Positions 53,187 to 61,121 of a stretch of DNA of 64,000 nt are shown piece by piece (position 1 is the first letter of the stretch; every line of letters begins with the position of its first letter). This stretch comes from Multivorans sp965116445. GTDB taxonomy: Bacteria; Acidobacteriota; Thermoanaerobaculia; Multivoradales; Multivoraceae. The stretch spans positions 3,162,001-3,226,000 of the forward strand of contig OZ220688.1 of NCBI GenBank assembly GCA_965116445.1, in the 5' to 3' direction. Under the pieces are notes generated by a model. The model searched no databases. It was not told where the DNA came from and saw nothing but the letters and a program-made list of their open reading frames with translations. Position numbers and translations under genes: made by a program.

Positions 53187-53951
53187 GTGATTGGGGCGAT
53201 GTTCCCGGTTGCGTTAGCGGATCGTCTTGAGGCGGAAGAGTTGGAGAACCCGTACACCGGTGGCATCGATGTGCGGATGGGGCAGCGGTTCTTCCTGTCG
53301 AAGTGCGCGAGTTGCCACGGGGTGGACGCGAAGGGCGGGGTTGAGGCGGACGGCCCGGATCTGACGACAGGGAGTTTCCGGCATGCGACGACGGATGCCG
53401 GGCTCTTTCGGGTCATCCGGGACGGCATCGAGGGCACCTCGATGCGGGGTCTGCGGCGTGAGAAGGAGCAGGTGGTCTGGCAGTTGATCACCTATCTCCG
53501 GACTCTCTCGGACAGGGTCGACGTGGACTCGCTACCGGGTTCGCCAAGAGTTGGTCGGCAGGTGTTTGGGCGGTTGGACTGCGGGAGCTGCCACATGGTG
53601 GACGGGCGTGGCGGCCGGTTGGGCCCGGACCTTTCGCGGGTGGGCGAGCGGCGCGGTCCCGACGAACTGGCCGAGGACCTGAGTGCGCCGAGCGCCGAGG
53701 TCGCGCCGAGATGGTGGACGGTGCGGGTGACTCGCGCCGACGGCACGGTGGTCGAAGGGCTGCGCATGGGCGAGGACACGTTCAACCTTCGGATCATGGA
53801 CGGCGAGGAGCGACTGCGTTCCTTCGCCAAGGCGGGTCTGCGGTCCGTGGAACGGATCCTCGAATCGACGATGCCTGCGGAGCCGTTGTCGGACGACGAG
53901 CGGGACGACCTGGTCGCCTACCTGGCCTCGCTGCGGGGGAGCGAATCGTGA
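53187..53951 (+). CDS. exported diheme cytochrome c
   Basis: A protein of about 254 residues with two heme motifs: CASCHG (Cys40-His44) and CGSCHM (Cys132-His136). The first domain resembles a PQQ-associated cytochrome (GIDVRMGQRFFLSKCASCHG). The second half is a small c-type domain with TVRVTRADGTVVEGLRMGED before the C-terminus, as in heme proteins linked to PQQ dehydrogenases. The start is uncertain: GTG 53187 gives a short hydrophobic leader, but TTG 53100 would give an RRR-containing signal peptide and place the start upstream of the right arm of hairpin element 2. It overlaps the next gene by one base. Confidence 0.82.
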   Translation: MIGAMFPVALADRLEAEELENPYTGGIDVRMGQRFFLSKCASCHGVDAKGGVEADGPDLTTGSFRHATTDAGLFRVIRDGIEGTSMRGLRREKEQVVWQLITYLRTLSDRVDVDSLPGSPRVGRQVFGRLDCGSCHMVDGRGGRLGPDLSRVGERRGPDELAEDLSAPSAEVAPRWWTVRVTRADGTVVEGLRMGEDTFNLRIMDGEERLRSFAKAGLRSVERILESTMPAEPLSDDERDDLVAYLASLRGSES

Positions 53952-55582
53952 TGCGGCTGGCGTGGTGCGGAGCGGCGCTGCTCTTCGTTGCGGCGCAGTC
54001 GGTGGTGGCCCAGGAGACCCGGGGCGAGGGCGTGCCGCTTCTCTCGCCGGTGACCTGGGAACGGCTCGTCAACTCGGACAACGAGCCGCACAACTGGTTG
54101 ATGTACCACGGGGCGCTGCACGGGCAGCGCTACAGCCGGCTGGATCAGATCGACCGCGAGAACGTGGGCCGCCTGGAGTTGAAGTGGGCGCACCAGATCC
54201 AGCAGCTCGACCGGAACCAGACGACGCCGCTGGTGGTCGACGGGGTCATGTTCATCACCGAGTCGCCGAGCAACGTGACCGCGGTCGATGCGGCGACGGG
54301 GCGGGCCTACTGGCGCTACGAGCACCCCCTGCCGGACGACATCCGGTTGTGTTGCGGCCGGAACAACCGCGGCGTGGCGATCCTGGGCGAGACCCTGTAC
54401 ATGAGCACGAACGACGCCCACCTGGTGGCGATCGATGCGCGTTCCGGGTCCCTGCTCTGGGACGCGGAAGTTGCCGACCACACGAAGGGCTACAGCAAGA
54501 CGGCTGCGCCGCTCGTCGTCGGCGACACGGTGGTGACCGGCATCGCGGGCGGCGAGTTCGGCATCCGCGGCTTCATCGACGGCTACGACGCGGCGACCGG
54601 CGAGCGCAGGTGGCGCACGTACACGGTGCCGGGACCGGGAGAGCCGGGCAATGAGACCTGGGCGGGCGATTCGTGGCGCACGGGCGGAGCGCCGACCTGG
54701 CTCACCGGCGTGTACGACCCGGAACTCGACCTCATCTACTGGGGTGGCGGCAATCCGGCGCCGGACTGGAACGGCGACCTGCGGCTTGGCGACAACCTGT
54801 ATTCGTCTTCCGTGCTGGCCCTCGACGGGAAGACCGGGGAGATCGTCTGGCACTTTCAGTTCACGCCCCACGACGTCTGGGACTGGGACGCGATCCAGGT
54901 GCCGGTGCTCGCCGACGTCGAGCTGTCGGGCGAGTTGCGGAAGGTGATGCTGTGGGCAAACCGCAACGCCTTCTACTACCTGCTGGATCGGGAGAGTGGA
55001 CAGTTCCTGCTCGGCGAGCCGTTTGCCCTCCAGACCTGGGCCCACGGCCTGGACGAGAACGGCCGGCCGATCCTGCGCGAGAACGTGTTGCCGACGACGG
55101 AGGGCACCCGCGTCGCGCCGATCGCCGGCGGCGCGACAAACTGGTGGTCGCCCGCCTACAGTCCGCGCGCCGGGTTGCTCTACGTGAACTCCTTCGACGC
55201 GGAGGGCATCTACTACCAGCGGGACGACGAGTACGAGGAGGGCAGCATCTTCCTCGGCGGCGGCCACCGGATGCCGGGTGAGGCCGATCGCTACCGCAGC
55301 GCCATCCGGGCGATCGAGGCGACGACGGGCAAGATCCGCTGGGAGTTTCCGATCACGCCGCGGACCCGCAGCGGCGTCCTCGCCACCGCGGGGGGGTTGG
55401 TTTGGAGCGCCAGCGTCGATGGCTACTTCTTCGCTCTCGACGAGGAAACCGGTGAGCCGTTGTGGCGGATTTCCCTGGGCGCCGCACCGCACGCCTCGCC
55501 GATGAGCTACGCAGTCGGCGGCGAGCAGCGGATCGTCGTCGCGATGGGCAACGTCGTCTTTGTGTTCGGATTGGCTCACTAG
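53951..55582 (+). CDS. PQQ-dependent alcohol dehydrogenase (single domain)
   Basis: A 543-residue propeller protein with a signal peptide (AALLFVAAQSVVAQ), NWLMYHGALHGQRYSRLDQI, the vicinal cysteine pair LCCGRNNRG (134-135), HDVWDWDAIQVP as the active-site region, and AWSP-type blades. It has no heme domain of its own; the overlapping upstream diheme cytochrome is the probable electron acceptor. It is the last gene before the integrated element. Confidence 0.9.
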   Translation: MRLAWCGAALLFVAAQSVVAQETRGEGVPLLSPVTWERLVNSDNEPHNWLMYHGALHGQRYSRLDQIDRENVGRLELKWAHQIQQLDRNQTTPLVVDGVMFITESPSNVTAVDAATGRAYWRYEHPLPDDIRLCCGRNNRGVAILGETLYMSTNDAHLVAIDARSGSLLWDAEVADHTKGYSKTAAPLVVGDTVVTGIAGGEFGIRGFIDGYDAATGERRWRTYTVPGPGEPGNETWAGDSWRTGGAPTWLTGVYDPELDLIYWGGGNPAPDWNGDLRLGDNLYSSSVLALDGKTGEIVWHFQFTPHDVWDWDAIQVPVLADVELSGELRKVMLWANRNAFYYLLDRESGQFLLGEPFALQTWAHGLDENGRPILRENVLPTTEGTRVAPIAGGATNWWSPAYSPRAGLLYVNSFDAEGIYYQRDDEYEEGSIFLGGGHRMPGEADRYRSAIRAIEATTGKIRWEFPITPRTRSGVLATAGGLVWSASVDGYFFALDEETGEPLWRISLGAAPHASPMSYAVGGEQRIVVAMGNVVFVFGLAH

Positions 55583-55720
55583 CTATCGTAGGAACAAGAG
55601 AAACCGTTGCAATACCTAGGGTTTATCGCCGTTGTTCGTGTCGTATCGTGTCAGAGAGTGTCAGGGGCTTTCGGGAGCTAGCGGGGGACAAAGGGGGACA
55701 GTATTGGGGTCATAGGGTGC

Positions 55721-55741
55721 TATAGTCGTCGCCGAGAGGAG
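55721..55741 (+). promoter_or_regulatory. putative promoter and ribosome site of the integrase
   Basis: TATAGT at 55721-55726 is a good -10 hexamer in this GC-rich setting, 20 bases before the integrase ATG. GAGAGGAGCGG between them supplies a Shine-Dalgarno. The -35 region is not clear. Confidence 0.45.
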
Positions 55742-55746
55742 CGGAT

Positions 55747-56886
55747 ATGCCTAGATTGACAGCGGCATTTGTGAAGGCGGCTCCGCCGGGGCGGCACTAC
55801 GACACAGGCGGACACGGGCTGATTCTCAGAGTCGAGCCGACCGGCTCCCGGCGCTTCGTCTGGCGCGGCACAGTTCGCGGCCGGAGGATTGAGCTGGGTC
55901 TGGGCAGCGCCCGATACCGGAAGCTGGCTGAGGCGCGGGCTATGGCCTTTGAGTACCGCCGGATCAGTATGGACGGCGTCGATCCGCGGCAGAGCCGATC
56001 CAAAGCCCCTACCTTCGGCGAGGCGCTGGAAATCGTGATTCGAATCCAGTCGGCATCATGGAAGCCGACATCGAGGAACGAGGAACAATGGCGTCGGTCC
56101 ATGGCGACCTACGCTCTGCCACGGATCGGAGGCCTGCCAGTCGACGAGATCACCGCCACCGACGTGGTCAGCGTACTGCTGCCAATCTGGCACACGAAGC
56201 CCGTCGTGGCGCAGTGCGTTCGTCAGAGGGCGGGTGCCGTCATGCGGTGGGCTATAGCGGCGGGTTTCCGACAGGACGATCCGTCGGCCAACGTTCTCGC
56301 CGTACTGCCGAAGCAGCGGAAGGTCGCGCCCAAACATCACAAGGCGCTAAGGGCTGCGGCAATCCCTGGAGCACTACGCACGATCCGGAAGTCCGGGGCT
56401 TGGTTGGGAACGCGGCTGCTTGTCGAGTTCGTGGCCTTGACGGCGGTCCGGGTTGGCGAGGCCCGAATGTCGAAGTGGGAGGAGTTCGATCGCGAGTCAG
56501 GTACCTGGATGATCCCGGCGCAACGGTCGAAGGTGGAGAGAGAACACCGAGTTCCCATCTCCCGGCAGGCATCTGCCGTGCTTGACCAGGCGGCGCGCTT
56601 GGAGTCGGAGAGCGGATTCGTCTTCCCGTCGAATCGCGGCGGCGTCGTTCACCGGGCGACCGTCCCGCAGTTGTTCACCCGGCTAGGCATCGCGGCGGTT
56701 CCACACGGCTTGCGAAGTTCCTTCCGCTCTTGGGCTGCCGAGCAGGGTGTTCGGGCTGAGCTTGCGGAGCGGGCCTTGGGCCACCAGGTCAAGAACCCGG
56801 TAGAGCGCGCGTACATGCGAAGTGACTTGCTGGACCAGCGCCGAGAGGTCATGCAGGCGTGGGCGGATGCGATCGAGCCGCAATGA
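55747..56886 (+). CDS. int: P4-type tyrosine recombinase/integrase
   Basis: A 379-residue site-specific recombinase. An N-terminal DUF4102-like arm-binding part (TGGHGLILRVEPTGSRRFVW) is followed by a SAM-like core-binding domain and a catalytic domain with R (ALTAVRVGEAR), HGLRSSFRSW, GHQVKNPVERAYMRSD (His and nucleophilic Tyr). It would integrate and excise the element. It is the first gene inside the chromosome junction, as usual for P4-type islands. Confidence 0.93.
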   Translation: MPRLTAAFVKAAPPGRHYDTGGHGLILRVEPTGSRRFVWRGTVRGRRIELGLGSARYRKLAEARAMAFEYRRISMDGVDPRQSRSKAPTFGEALEIVIRIQSASWKPTSRNEEQWRRSMATYALPRIGGLPVDEITATDVVSVLLPIWHTKPVVAQCVRQRAGAVMRWAIAAGFRQDDPSANVLAVLPKQRKVAPKHHKALRAAAIPGALRTIRKSGAWLGTRLLVEFVALTAVRVGEARMSKWEEFDRESGTWMIPAQRSKVEREHRVPISRQASAVLDQAARLESESGFVFPSNRGGVVHRATVPQLFTRLGIAAVPHGLRSSFRSWAAEQGVRAELAERALGHQVKNPVERAYMRSDLLDQRREVMQAWADAIEPQ

Positions 56887-56954
56887 GACTCTGCGCAGGA
56901 AGGCGCTGGCCAACGTGGACAGCCCTTGGCACGGATCGGAGGAATAGGAGTGGT

Positions 56955-57122
56955 ACTCCGGTCCTCGCGCTGACGGTCACGCGCAGCGGTGAGGATCGAG
57001 GAGAGGTGACACGAGGACGATCTGGAGTCTGCCGGGGGCGTTCCCGTCTCGCGGATGAAGTCCCGCAGGGAGCACCGGATTCCCCTCTCCCGCGCGGGCC
57101 GGAAGCAGGTGCTGGTGGGTAG
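56955..57122 (+). pseudogene. remnant of a second tyrosine integrase
   Basis: Three frame-shifted pieces line up with the integrase catalytic domain: LALTVTRSGEDRGEV, then TIWSLPG, then RMKSRREHRIPLSRAGRKQV. The corresponding region of the intact integrase reads ALTAVRVGEAR, TWMIPAQ and KVEREHRVPISRQASAV. At least two frameshifts separate the pieces and the C-terminal part with Tyr is gone. It is the scar of an older integrase gene; its nucleotide sequence differs from the intact copy, so it is not a recent duplication. Confidence 0.75.
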
Positions 57123-57153
57123 TGCGTCAGTTTCAAATCCGGCGGCGTCTCGC

Positions 57154-57159
57154 TTGACA
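57154..57159 (+). promoter_or_regulatory. TTGACA -35-like box
   Basis: A perfect TTGACA lies 31 bases upstream of the start of the small basic gene at 57190. The matching -10 is weak (CTAGCC or TAGCCT at 17-18 bases), so this is a tentative promoter. Confidence 0.3.
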
Positions 57160-57189
57160 GTAGTCCATTCGTTCCCCTAGCCTCCAGTC

Positions 57190-57363
57190 ATGGCGAAGAC
57201 CAAGGTTCAGAAGCCTCCCGCGAGCCCGACTAGCGCGGCTGTTCGGGCTTGCCGGATACTCGTTCGCCTCGACGAGGACCCGAGGCCGAAGAAGCGCCGT
57301 CGGGTCAAGATCAGGACAAAGAACCTGAGCGTCAAGCCGCAGCGCGCTACGCAGGGCCGATAG
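57190..57363 (+). CDS. 57-residue basic protein, unknown
   Basis: An ATG-to-TAG frame for a small, highly basic protein with a Pro/Ser N-terminus (MAKTKVQKPPASPTSAAVRA) and a cluster of PKKRRRVKIRTK near the C-terminus, suggesting nucleic-acid binding. I do not recognise it. It lies 6 bases before the next gene in the same direction and has a TTGACA upstream. Confidence 0.45.
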   Translation: MAKTKVQKPPASPTSAAVRACRILVRLDEDPRPKKRRRVKIRTKNLSVKPQRATQGR

Positions 57364-57369
57364 CGCTCC

Positions 57370-57723
57370 ATGTCTCCTCGAGGGCGGTACGTCGTCGCGG
57401 GAGTCGTGGCGGTGCTCTTGGTGGCCGTGATCGCTTCCTTGGGAGCGCAGCAATCCGGCGGAACCGACTGCTGTCCCTGCGAACGCGAAGCCGCGTACTT
57501 GGCCGACCTGTCGCTGTTCGTCTACACGCAACAGCGCAAGCGCCTCCGTTGGGGTGAGAGGCGACCTGCCGGCGAGTGGACAGAGTTCAACCTCCAGCCC
57601 GACCCCGAAGACTGGCCGAGTCTCTACGCCGCGCTCGCGGGCAACCCCGACCTGCCCGTCTACTTCGAGAGCGCGGCTGGCACCTTGAAGCGTTGCCTAG
57701 ACGCCGCTCACCCGACCCGCTGA
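57370..57723 (+). CDS. 117-residue single-pass protein, unknown
   Basis: One N-terminal membrane segment (YVVAGVVAVLLVAVIASLGA) is followed by a CCPCE cysteine cluster and a soluble tail (WPSLYAALAGNPDLPVYFES). I do not recognise the family. It is probably anchored to the membrane, and expressed with the small basic gene 6 bases upstream. Being on the mobile element it is accessory. Confidence 0.55.
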   Translation: MSPRGRYVVAGVVAVLLVAVIASLGAQQSGGTDCCPCEREAAYLADLSLFVYTQQRKRLRWGERRPAGEWTEFNLQPDPEDWPSLYAALAGNPDLPVYFESAAGTLKRCLDAAHPTR

Positions 57724-57757
57724 GGGGGCCGGGAACCCCGGAAGGCGGGGTGTGGTC

Positions 57758-57997
57758 TCAGTTTGAGGGCGGAGTCCTCGGCCGGATGGCGATTTGATCG
57801 TCGATCGTGTTCCAGTCCCACGGTGACGGGTGAACGTATAGGCCCAGCGCCGCCAAGTCTCGGCTGATTCGGGCACACAGACCACCGGACCGCCGTTTGC
57901 GGCCGTACCAAGAAAGCAGGTCCCGGACGTACAGCAACCGCGACGGGTGCTTCAACTGGTGGGCAAGCGACTCGAGTTGCAGTGGGGCTTCGGTCAT
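57758..57997 (-). CDS. 79-residue protein, possibly a truncated gene
   Basis: A minus-strand frame with LAHQLKHPSRLLYVRDLLSW, then RRSGGLCARISRDLAALGLY and WNTIDDQIAI. The pattern of a short helical N-terminal domain with VRDLL.W.G.KRR reminds me of N-terminal parts of larger bacterial proteins, but I cannot name the family. Its 5' end faces the IS1-like fragment 30 bases away. It may be a remnant left when the insertion arrived. Confidence 0.4.
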   Translation of the reverse strand: MTEAPLQLESLAHQLKHPSRLLYVRDLLSWYGRKRRSGGLCARISRDLAALGLYVHPSPWDWNTIDDQIAIRPRTPPSN

Positions 57998-58026
57998 GGT
58001 GTGCTGATCGTCTTTAGCGCGACCGA

Positions 58027-58447
58027 GTTTATGCTAGACCTCTCGCGGCGGCTCACGCGCACGCCGATCATCGTGAGCGACGCGTTGCCGTCCTACGTCG
58101 AGGCCGCGCAGTGGACGTTCGGCTACATGGCGAAGCACGTCCAGGGTAAGTCCGGCACGTCCTACGTCGAGCGTCAGAATCTCACGATGCGGATGGGGAT
58201 GCGGCGCTTCATCCGGCGCACCAACGGCTTCTCAAAGCGGATCCAGAAGCACGCCGCGATGGTCGCGCTCTGGTACACGTACTACAACTGGTGCCGGATC
58301 CACTCGACGCTGCGGGTGACCCCCGCGATGGCCGCTGGCCTCACGACGTCGCTCCGTGACCTTGGCTGGATCGTCGAACTCATCAACGCCCGAACCCCGC
58401 CGCCCAACCGACCGAAGACCTACCGGAAGATGCGGCCGACTCGCTGA
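58027..58447 (+). pseudogene. 5'-truncated IS1-like transposase
   Basis: The frame encodes only the C-terminal half of an IS1-type transposase: SYVERQNLTMRMGMRRFIRR, then FSKRIQKHAAMVALWYTYYN and RIHSTLRVTPAMAAGL. The homology starts around LDLSRRLTRTPIIVSDALPS. The N-terminal zinc-binding and HTH part and the first catalytic Asp region are missing, and no terminal inverted repeats are recognisable. An ATG at 57947 opens the frame only by chance. Confidence 0.75.
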
Positions 58448-58478
58448 CGCGAGTCGGCCGTCGCCTAGGAGAGACCCG

Positions 58479-58793
58479 ATGAACAACGACCGCCCCGGCC
58501 CCAACATGGAACGACTTGCATGGCACGTCGTCGCATGGACGTTCGCGACCATCCTGATGTGTTCCGTCGGCCTCTTCGGAGTCTCAGTATTCGGAACTGG
58601 CGACTATCAGACCAATGCTCTCGAGGTTCTCGACCTCATCTTGGAGTGGGTCTGGAGGGTCGCCCTGTTGGCTATCGGCTACGGACTCGGGGCTGGAGGG
58701 AAGTCCAGAACTGCGCCAGCCGCGTCATTGTCTCCAGACGCTGTCGCGCTTCTCTCCGCTCTCTCCGCGCGCGGTGAGGCGAACGACGAGTGA
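58479..58793 (+). CDS. small membrane protein, unknown
   Basis: A 104-residue protein with two membrane helices (AWHVVAWTFATILMCSVGLF and LEWVWRVALLAIGYGLGAGG) and a short charged tail. No family is recognised. ATG 58479 follows TAGGAGAG. It lies just after the transposase remnant and may belong to the cargo of the mobile element. Confidence 0.6.
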   Translation: MNNDRPGPNMERLAWHVVAWTFATILMCSVGLFGVSVFGTGDYQTNALEVLDLILEWVWRVALLAIGYGLGAGGKSRTAPAASLSPDAVALLSALSARGEANDE

Positions 58794-58911
58794 CAACCGC
58801 GACCAGATGCCGAGGGAACCGCCCCACCTCACCGAGGACAAGACGAGCGTTTTGTAGCCACCGACTCAGCGTACTCATGCCCCTACGCTAGCAGGTCGGC
58901 CCCGCTCCGCC

Positions 58912-59448
58912 TCACTCTGGCTTGTCGCGCGAGTAGTCGACGGCCACGAGATCGGGGAACAGGACGGGCAGTAAGACCTCGCGGACGAACTCTTCGACCG
59001 TGACTTGGCGTCGACCATCGGCCATCTGACGACCGTCGGTATCTTGCTCGACCAGAAGGCACGGTGTCTCGGTCCGGCAGTCAAAGGCTAAGCGGGCCAG
59101 CTTCTCGATCAGGACTCGCTCGTTGTCGTACCCGACTGACGATGTACTGGCGACGATGCAGTTGGGGTCTCCAAGTGTCTCGTCTTCGCTGCGAACAGAG
59201 TGGAACTGAATCTCGGTGTTGCGGCGGCCGAACATGCTGCGAGCTTGGAAATCCAGCACAAACACTGACCCTGGCCCCGAGTCCACCAACTCTTGGCTGA
59301 CGTACGGCTGATCGGACGATTCGCGGCCGCTGGCTGGAGGAGTGTCTCTCGCCGACACGGCTTCGAGAGCCAGAAGCCGCATTTTCTCCATCACTGCCTT
59401 AGCGGTCCAGCCCCGGCAAGCCTCGACCCATTCGGTTCCGCCGTCCAT
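58912..59448 (-). CDS. 178-residue protein, unknown
   Basis: The frame starts at an ATG with GGAGG seven bases upstream and continues without interruption to TGA. The protein has a central alpha/beta pattern (SVFVLDFQARSMFGRRNTEI, IEKLARLAFDCRTETPCLLV) and an acidic-hydrophobic end (EEFVREVLLPVLFPDLVAVD). I do not recognise it. It is the only sizeable minus-strand gene within the mobile element and is divergent from hicBA. Confidence 0.6.
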   Translation of the reverse strand: MDGGTEWVEACRGWTAKAVMEKMRLLALEAVSARDTPPASGRESSDQPYVSQELVDSGPGSVFVLDFQARSMFGRRNTEIQFHSVRSEDETLGDPNCIVASTSSVGYDNERVLIEKLARLAFDCRTETPCLLVEQDTDGRQMADGRRQVTVEEFVREVLLPVLFPDLVAVDYSRDKPE

Positions 59449-59584
59449 CTCGTCCTCCCCGGCCCGTTGCGGCCTATAACGTCGGCGGAGGCTAGTGGAC
59501 CCGTGACCGCATTTCAAACTGACGCACTACCTGCTGGTGCGCGATGTTGCTAGAGTGTCCCTCCTGACCGACCCGGCCAGGCAG

Positions 59585-59791
59585 ATGCGGTTGACGATCG
59601 AAACAGAGCGCGAGGACGATGGCCGCTGGATTGCGGAGGTCATTGAACTCCCGGGCGTTATGGCCTACGGCGAGAGCCGCGAAGACGCAACGAGGCGAGT
59701 GAAGGCGTTGGCGCTTCGCGTTCTTGCCGAGCGGCTGGAACAGGGCGAACCTTCGCCGAGGCCGAACACCATCCAGTTCGCCGCTGCGTGA
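59585..59791 (+). CDS. hicB: HicB-type antitoxin
   Basis: A 68-residue short HicB: MRLTIETEREDDGRWIAEVI, ELPGVMAYGESREDA and ALALRVLAERLEQGE, the partial RNase-H-like fold of the family. HicB binds HicA and also DNA in longer forms; this short one lacks an obvious HTH. An ATG 59585 start fits the family; the frame is open further upstream to 59537. It overlaps hicA by 4 bases (GTGA), with the antitoxin first. Confidence 0.87.
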   Translation: MRLTIETEREDDGRWIAEVIELPGVMAYGESREDATRRVKALALRVLAERLEQGEPSPRPNTIQFAAA

Positions 59792-60000
59792 GTACTTGGC
59801 CAGCCGCCAAGGCTCGACGCGTTCTGGCGGCCCTGTTGCGCATCGGTTGGCGCGTCGAACGCTCCTCGGGATCTCACAAGACTCTCTCGCGTCACGGTTG
59901 GCCGAAGTACGTGTTTGCGTTCCGCTCCGGTGAGGAGATTGGGCCGCGCATGTTGTCTCGGATCGCCAAGAGAACGGGTCTGAGCCCGGACGATCTCTGA
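59788..60000 (+). CDS. hicA: HicA toxin (mRNA interferase)
   Basis: A 70-residue double-stranded-RNA-binding-like protein: AAKARRVLAALLRIGWRVER, then SSGSHKTLSR with the conserved His, and EEIGPRMLSRIAKRTGLSPDDL at the end. HicA cleaves mRNA when not bound by HicB. The GTG start overlaps the hicB stop. The pair probably stabilizes the mobile element. Confidence 0.88.
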   Translation: MSTWPAAKARRVLAALLRIGWRVERSSGSHKTLSRHGWPKYVFAFRSGEEIGPRMLSRIAKRTGLSPDDL

Positions 60001-60219
60001 GAGCGGAAGCGTAGGGGCTCAAGAAAGCGGCCTATCCCCCGCCCGGCGGACGATCCGCCACAGATCAGGCTCTGGCCGGTCTACGGGGAGGCTTACCGCA
60101 TCGACTGGGGCAGCGGCTCAGACCTCGACCAATTGATTGCCACCGCCTCCGGTTCATCCGGCGGCGGCGGCCTTGCGTATGAGCGAGATTGCCGGCGGGT
60201 TGGTACACCGCATGTTGCA
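60001..60219 (+). other. 219-base gap after hicA
   Basis: The hicA frame stays open beyond its stop to 60222 and codes for a plausible-looking stretch (WPVYGEAYRIDWGSGSDLDQ), but it has no ATG, GTG or good ribosome site before position 60130. It could be a gene remnant. I see no other feature. Confidence 0.3.
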
Positions 60220-60575
60220 TGACGCCCCGGAGGCTCGCTTTCGTGGCCTGCGCCGCGTTCCCCCTGGTCGGCTGCGCCGCGCCTGGAGCCTCTGATCGAA
60301 CCCGGGGCGGACTCAGTGGCAGAACGCGGTTGCCCTGGTCTCGACCGTCCGCGAGGCGTCTGTCGAGGTGCTGGCCGCCACCGACGGAGACGCTGCAACG
60401 CGCCGAAGCCACCGGCAGGTCGGCAGTGGACCGCGCGGCCGCCACCGGCAGCCTCGCGCTTGAGTCCATCGGCTTGACTTCAAGCTGCCCGCGTCGGTCC
60501 TTCGCTCGGGTCCGCCGCGGTCGGACCGCGAGGCTCGCCGGCCGGGAGTCTGCGACAGGCAGCGAATCGCGCTAG
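60220..60575 (+). pseudogene. frame-damaged copy of the downstream lipoprotein gene
   Basis: The frame begins with a lipoprotein signal (LAFVACAAFPLVGCAA), like the next gene (TALPLVGCSA). Its middle is homologous only in another phase: STVREASVEVLAA is encoded in a shifted frame at about 60335-60375 and matches VVREASIEVLAA of the downstream gene. Then TETLQRAEA matches TEALQRAQA, back in the first frame. Two compensating frameshifts therefore scramble about 25 codons. The rest of the frame has an abnormal Arg/Ser-rich composition. Confidence 0.65.
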
Positions 60576-60594
60576 GACGCATCGCGCGCGGCTG

Positions 60595-60600
60595 TATAGT
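60595..60600 (+). promoter_or_regulatory. TATAGT -10 upstream of the lipoprotein gene
   Basis: TATAGT lies 41 bases before the ATG at 60642; the leader contains AGGAG at about 60630. No clear -35 is seen. Confidence 0.4.
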
Positions 60601-60641
60601 GTACGGGTCGCAAGAGCCTGCACATCTAGGAGTCTCCCCGT

Positions 60642-61121
60642 ATGCGCCGCTTCCTGCTGACCTACGCTTGGGCGACCATCGCCGCTGTTACCGCCCTGCC
60701 CCTAGTCGGCTGTTCTGCGATCGCCGATGTAGTCCTCTCGCCCTTTGAGGATGCGTACTCTGCCGTCACGGTCGTCCGCGAAGCGTCAATCGAGGTGCTG
60801 GCCGCAATCCCCGATGACGCGCCGTGCCGGCCCGAATGGCGGCGGCTGGCTGCGGACGCGACCGAGGCCCTCCAGCGCGCCCAAGCGATTCTCGAAGGCG
60901 CGGTCGCGCGATTGTCCTGGGACGGCCCCCCGGTGGCCGCCCGCGACCTGTTGGGCCGGATCGCGCCCGCCCTGGACGCCACTGTCGGCTGTGTTCAACG
61001 CGGCGGCCTGACGATGGAGGAATTGGTAGAGCTAGAGGCTGCGGGCCGACGCCCGGACTCTGACGCGATTGACCCCGTCCAACAAGACGCCGTCGAGCGC
61101 ATCGGTCGGCCCGTGGCCTGA
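60642..61121 (+). CDS. lipoprotein of the mobile element, unknown
   Basis: A 159-residue protein with a signal peptide and lipobox (TALPLVGCSA). The mature part is helical (VTVVREASIEVLAAIPDDAP, ATEALQRAQAILEGAVARL) with two cysteines, and an acidic tail. No family is recognised. The region upstream holds a damaged paralogue, so this appears to be the surviving copy. On mobilizable elements such lipoproteins sometimes act in entry exclusion; nothing in the sequence proves that here. Confidence 0.65.
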   Translation: MRRFLLTYAWATIAAVTALPLVGCSAIADVVLSPFEDAYSAVTVVREASIEVLAAIPDDAPCRPEWRRLAADATEALQRAQAILEGAVARLSWDGPPVAARDLLGRIAPALDATVGCVQRGGLTMEELVELEAAGRRPDSDAIDPVQQDAVERIGRPVA

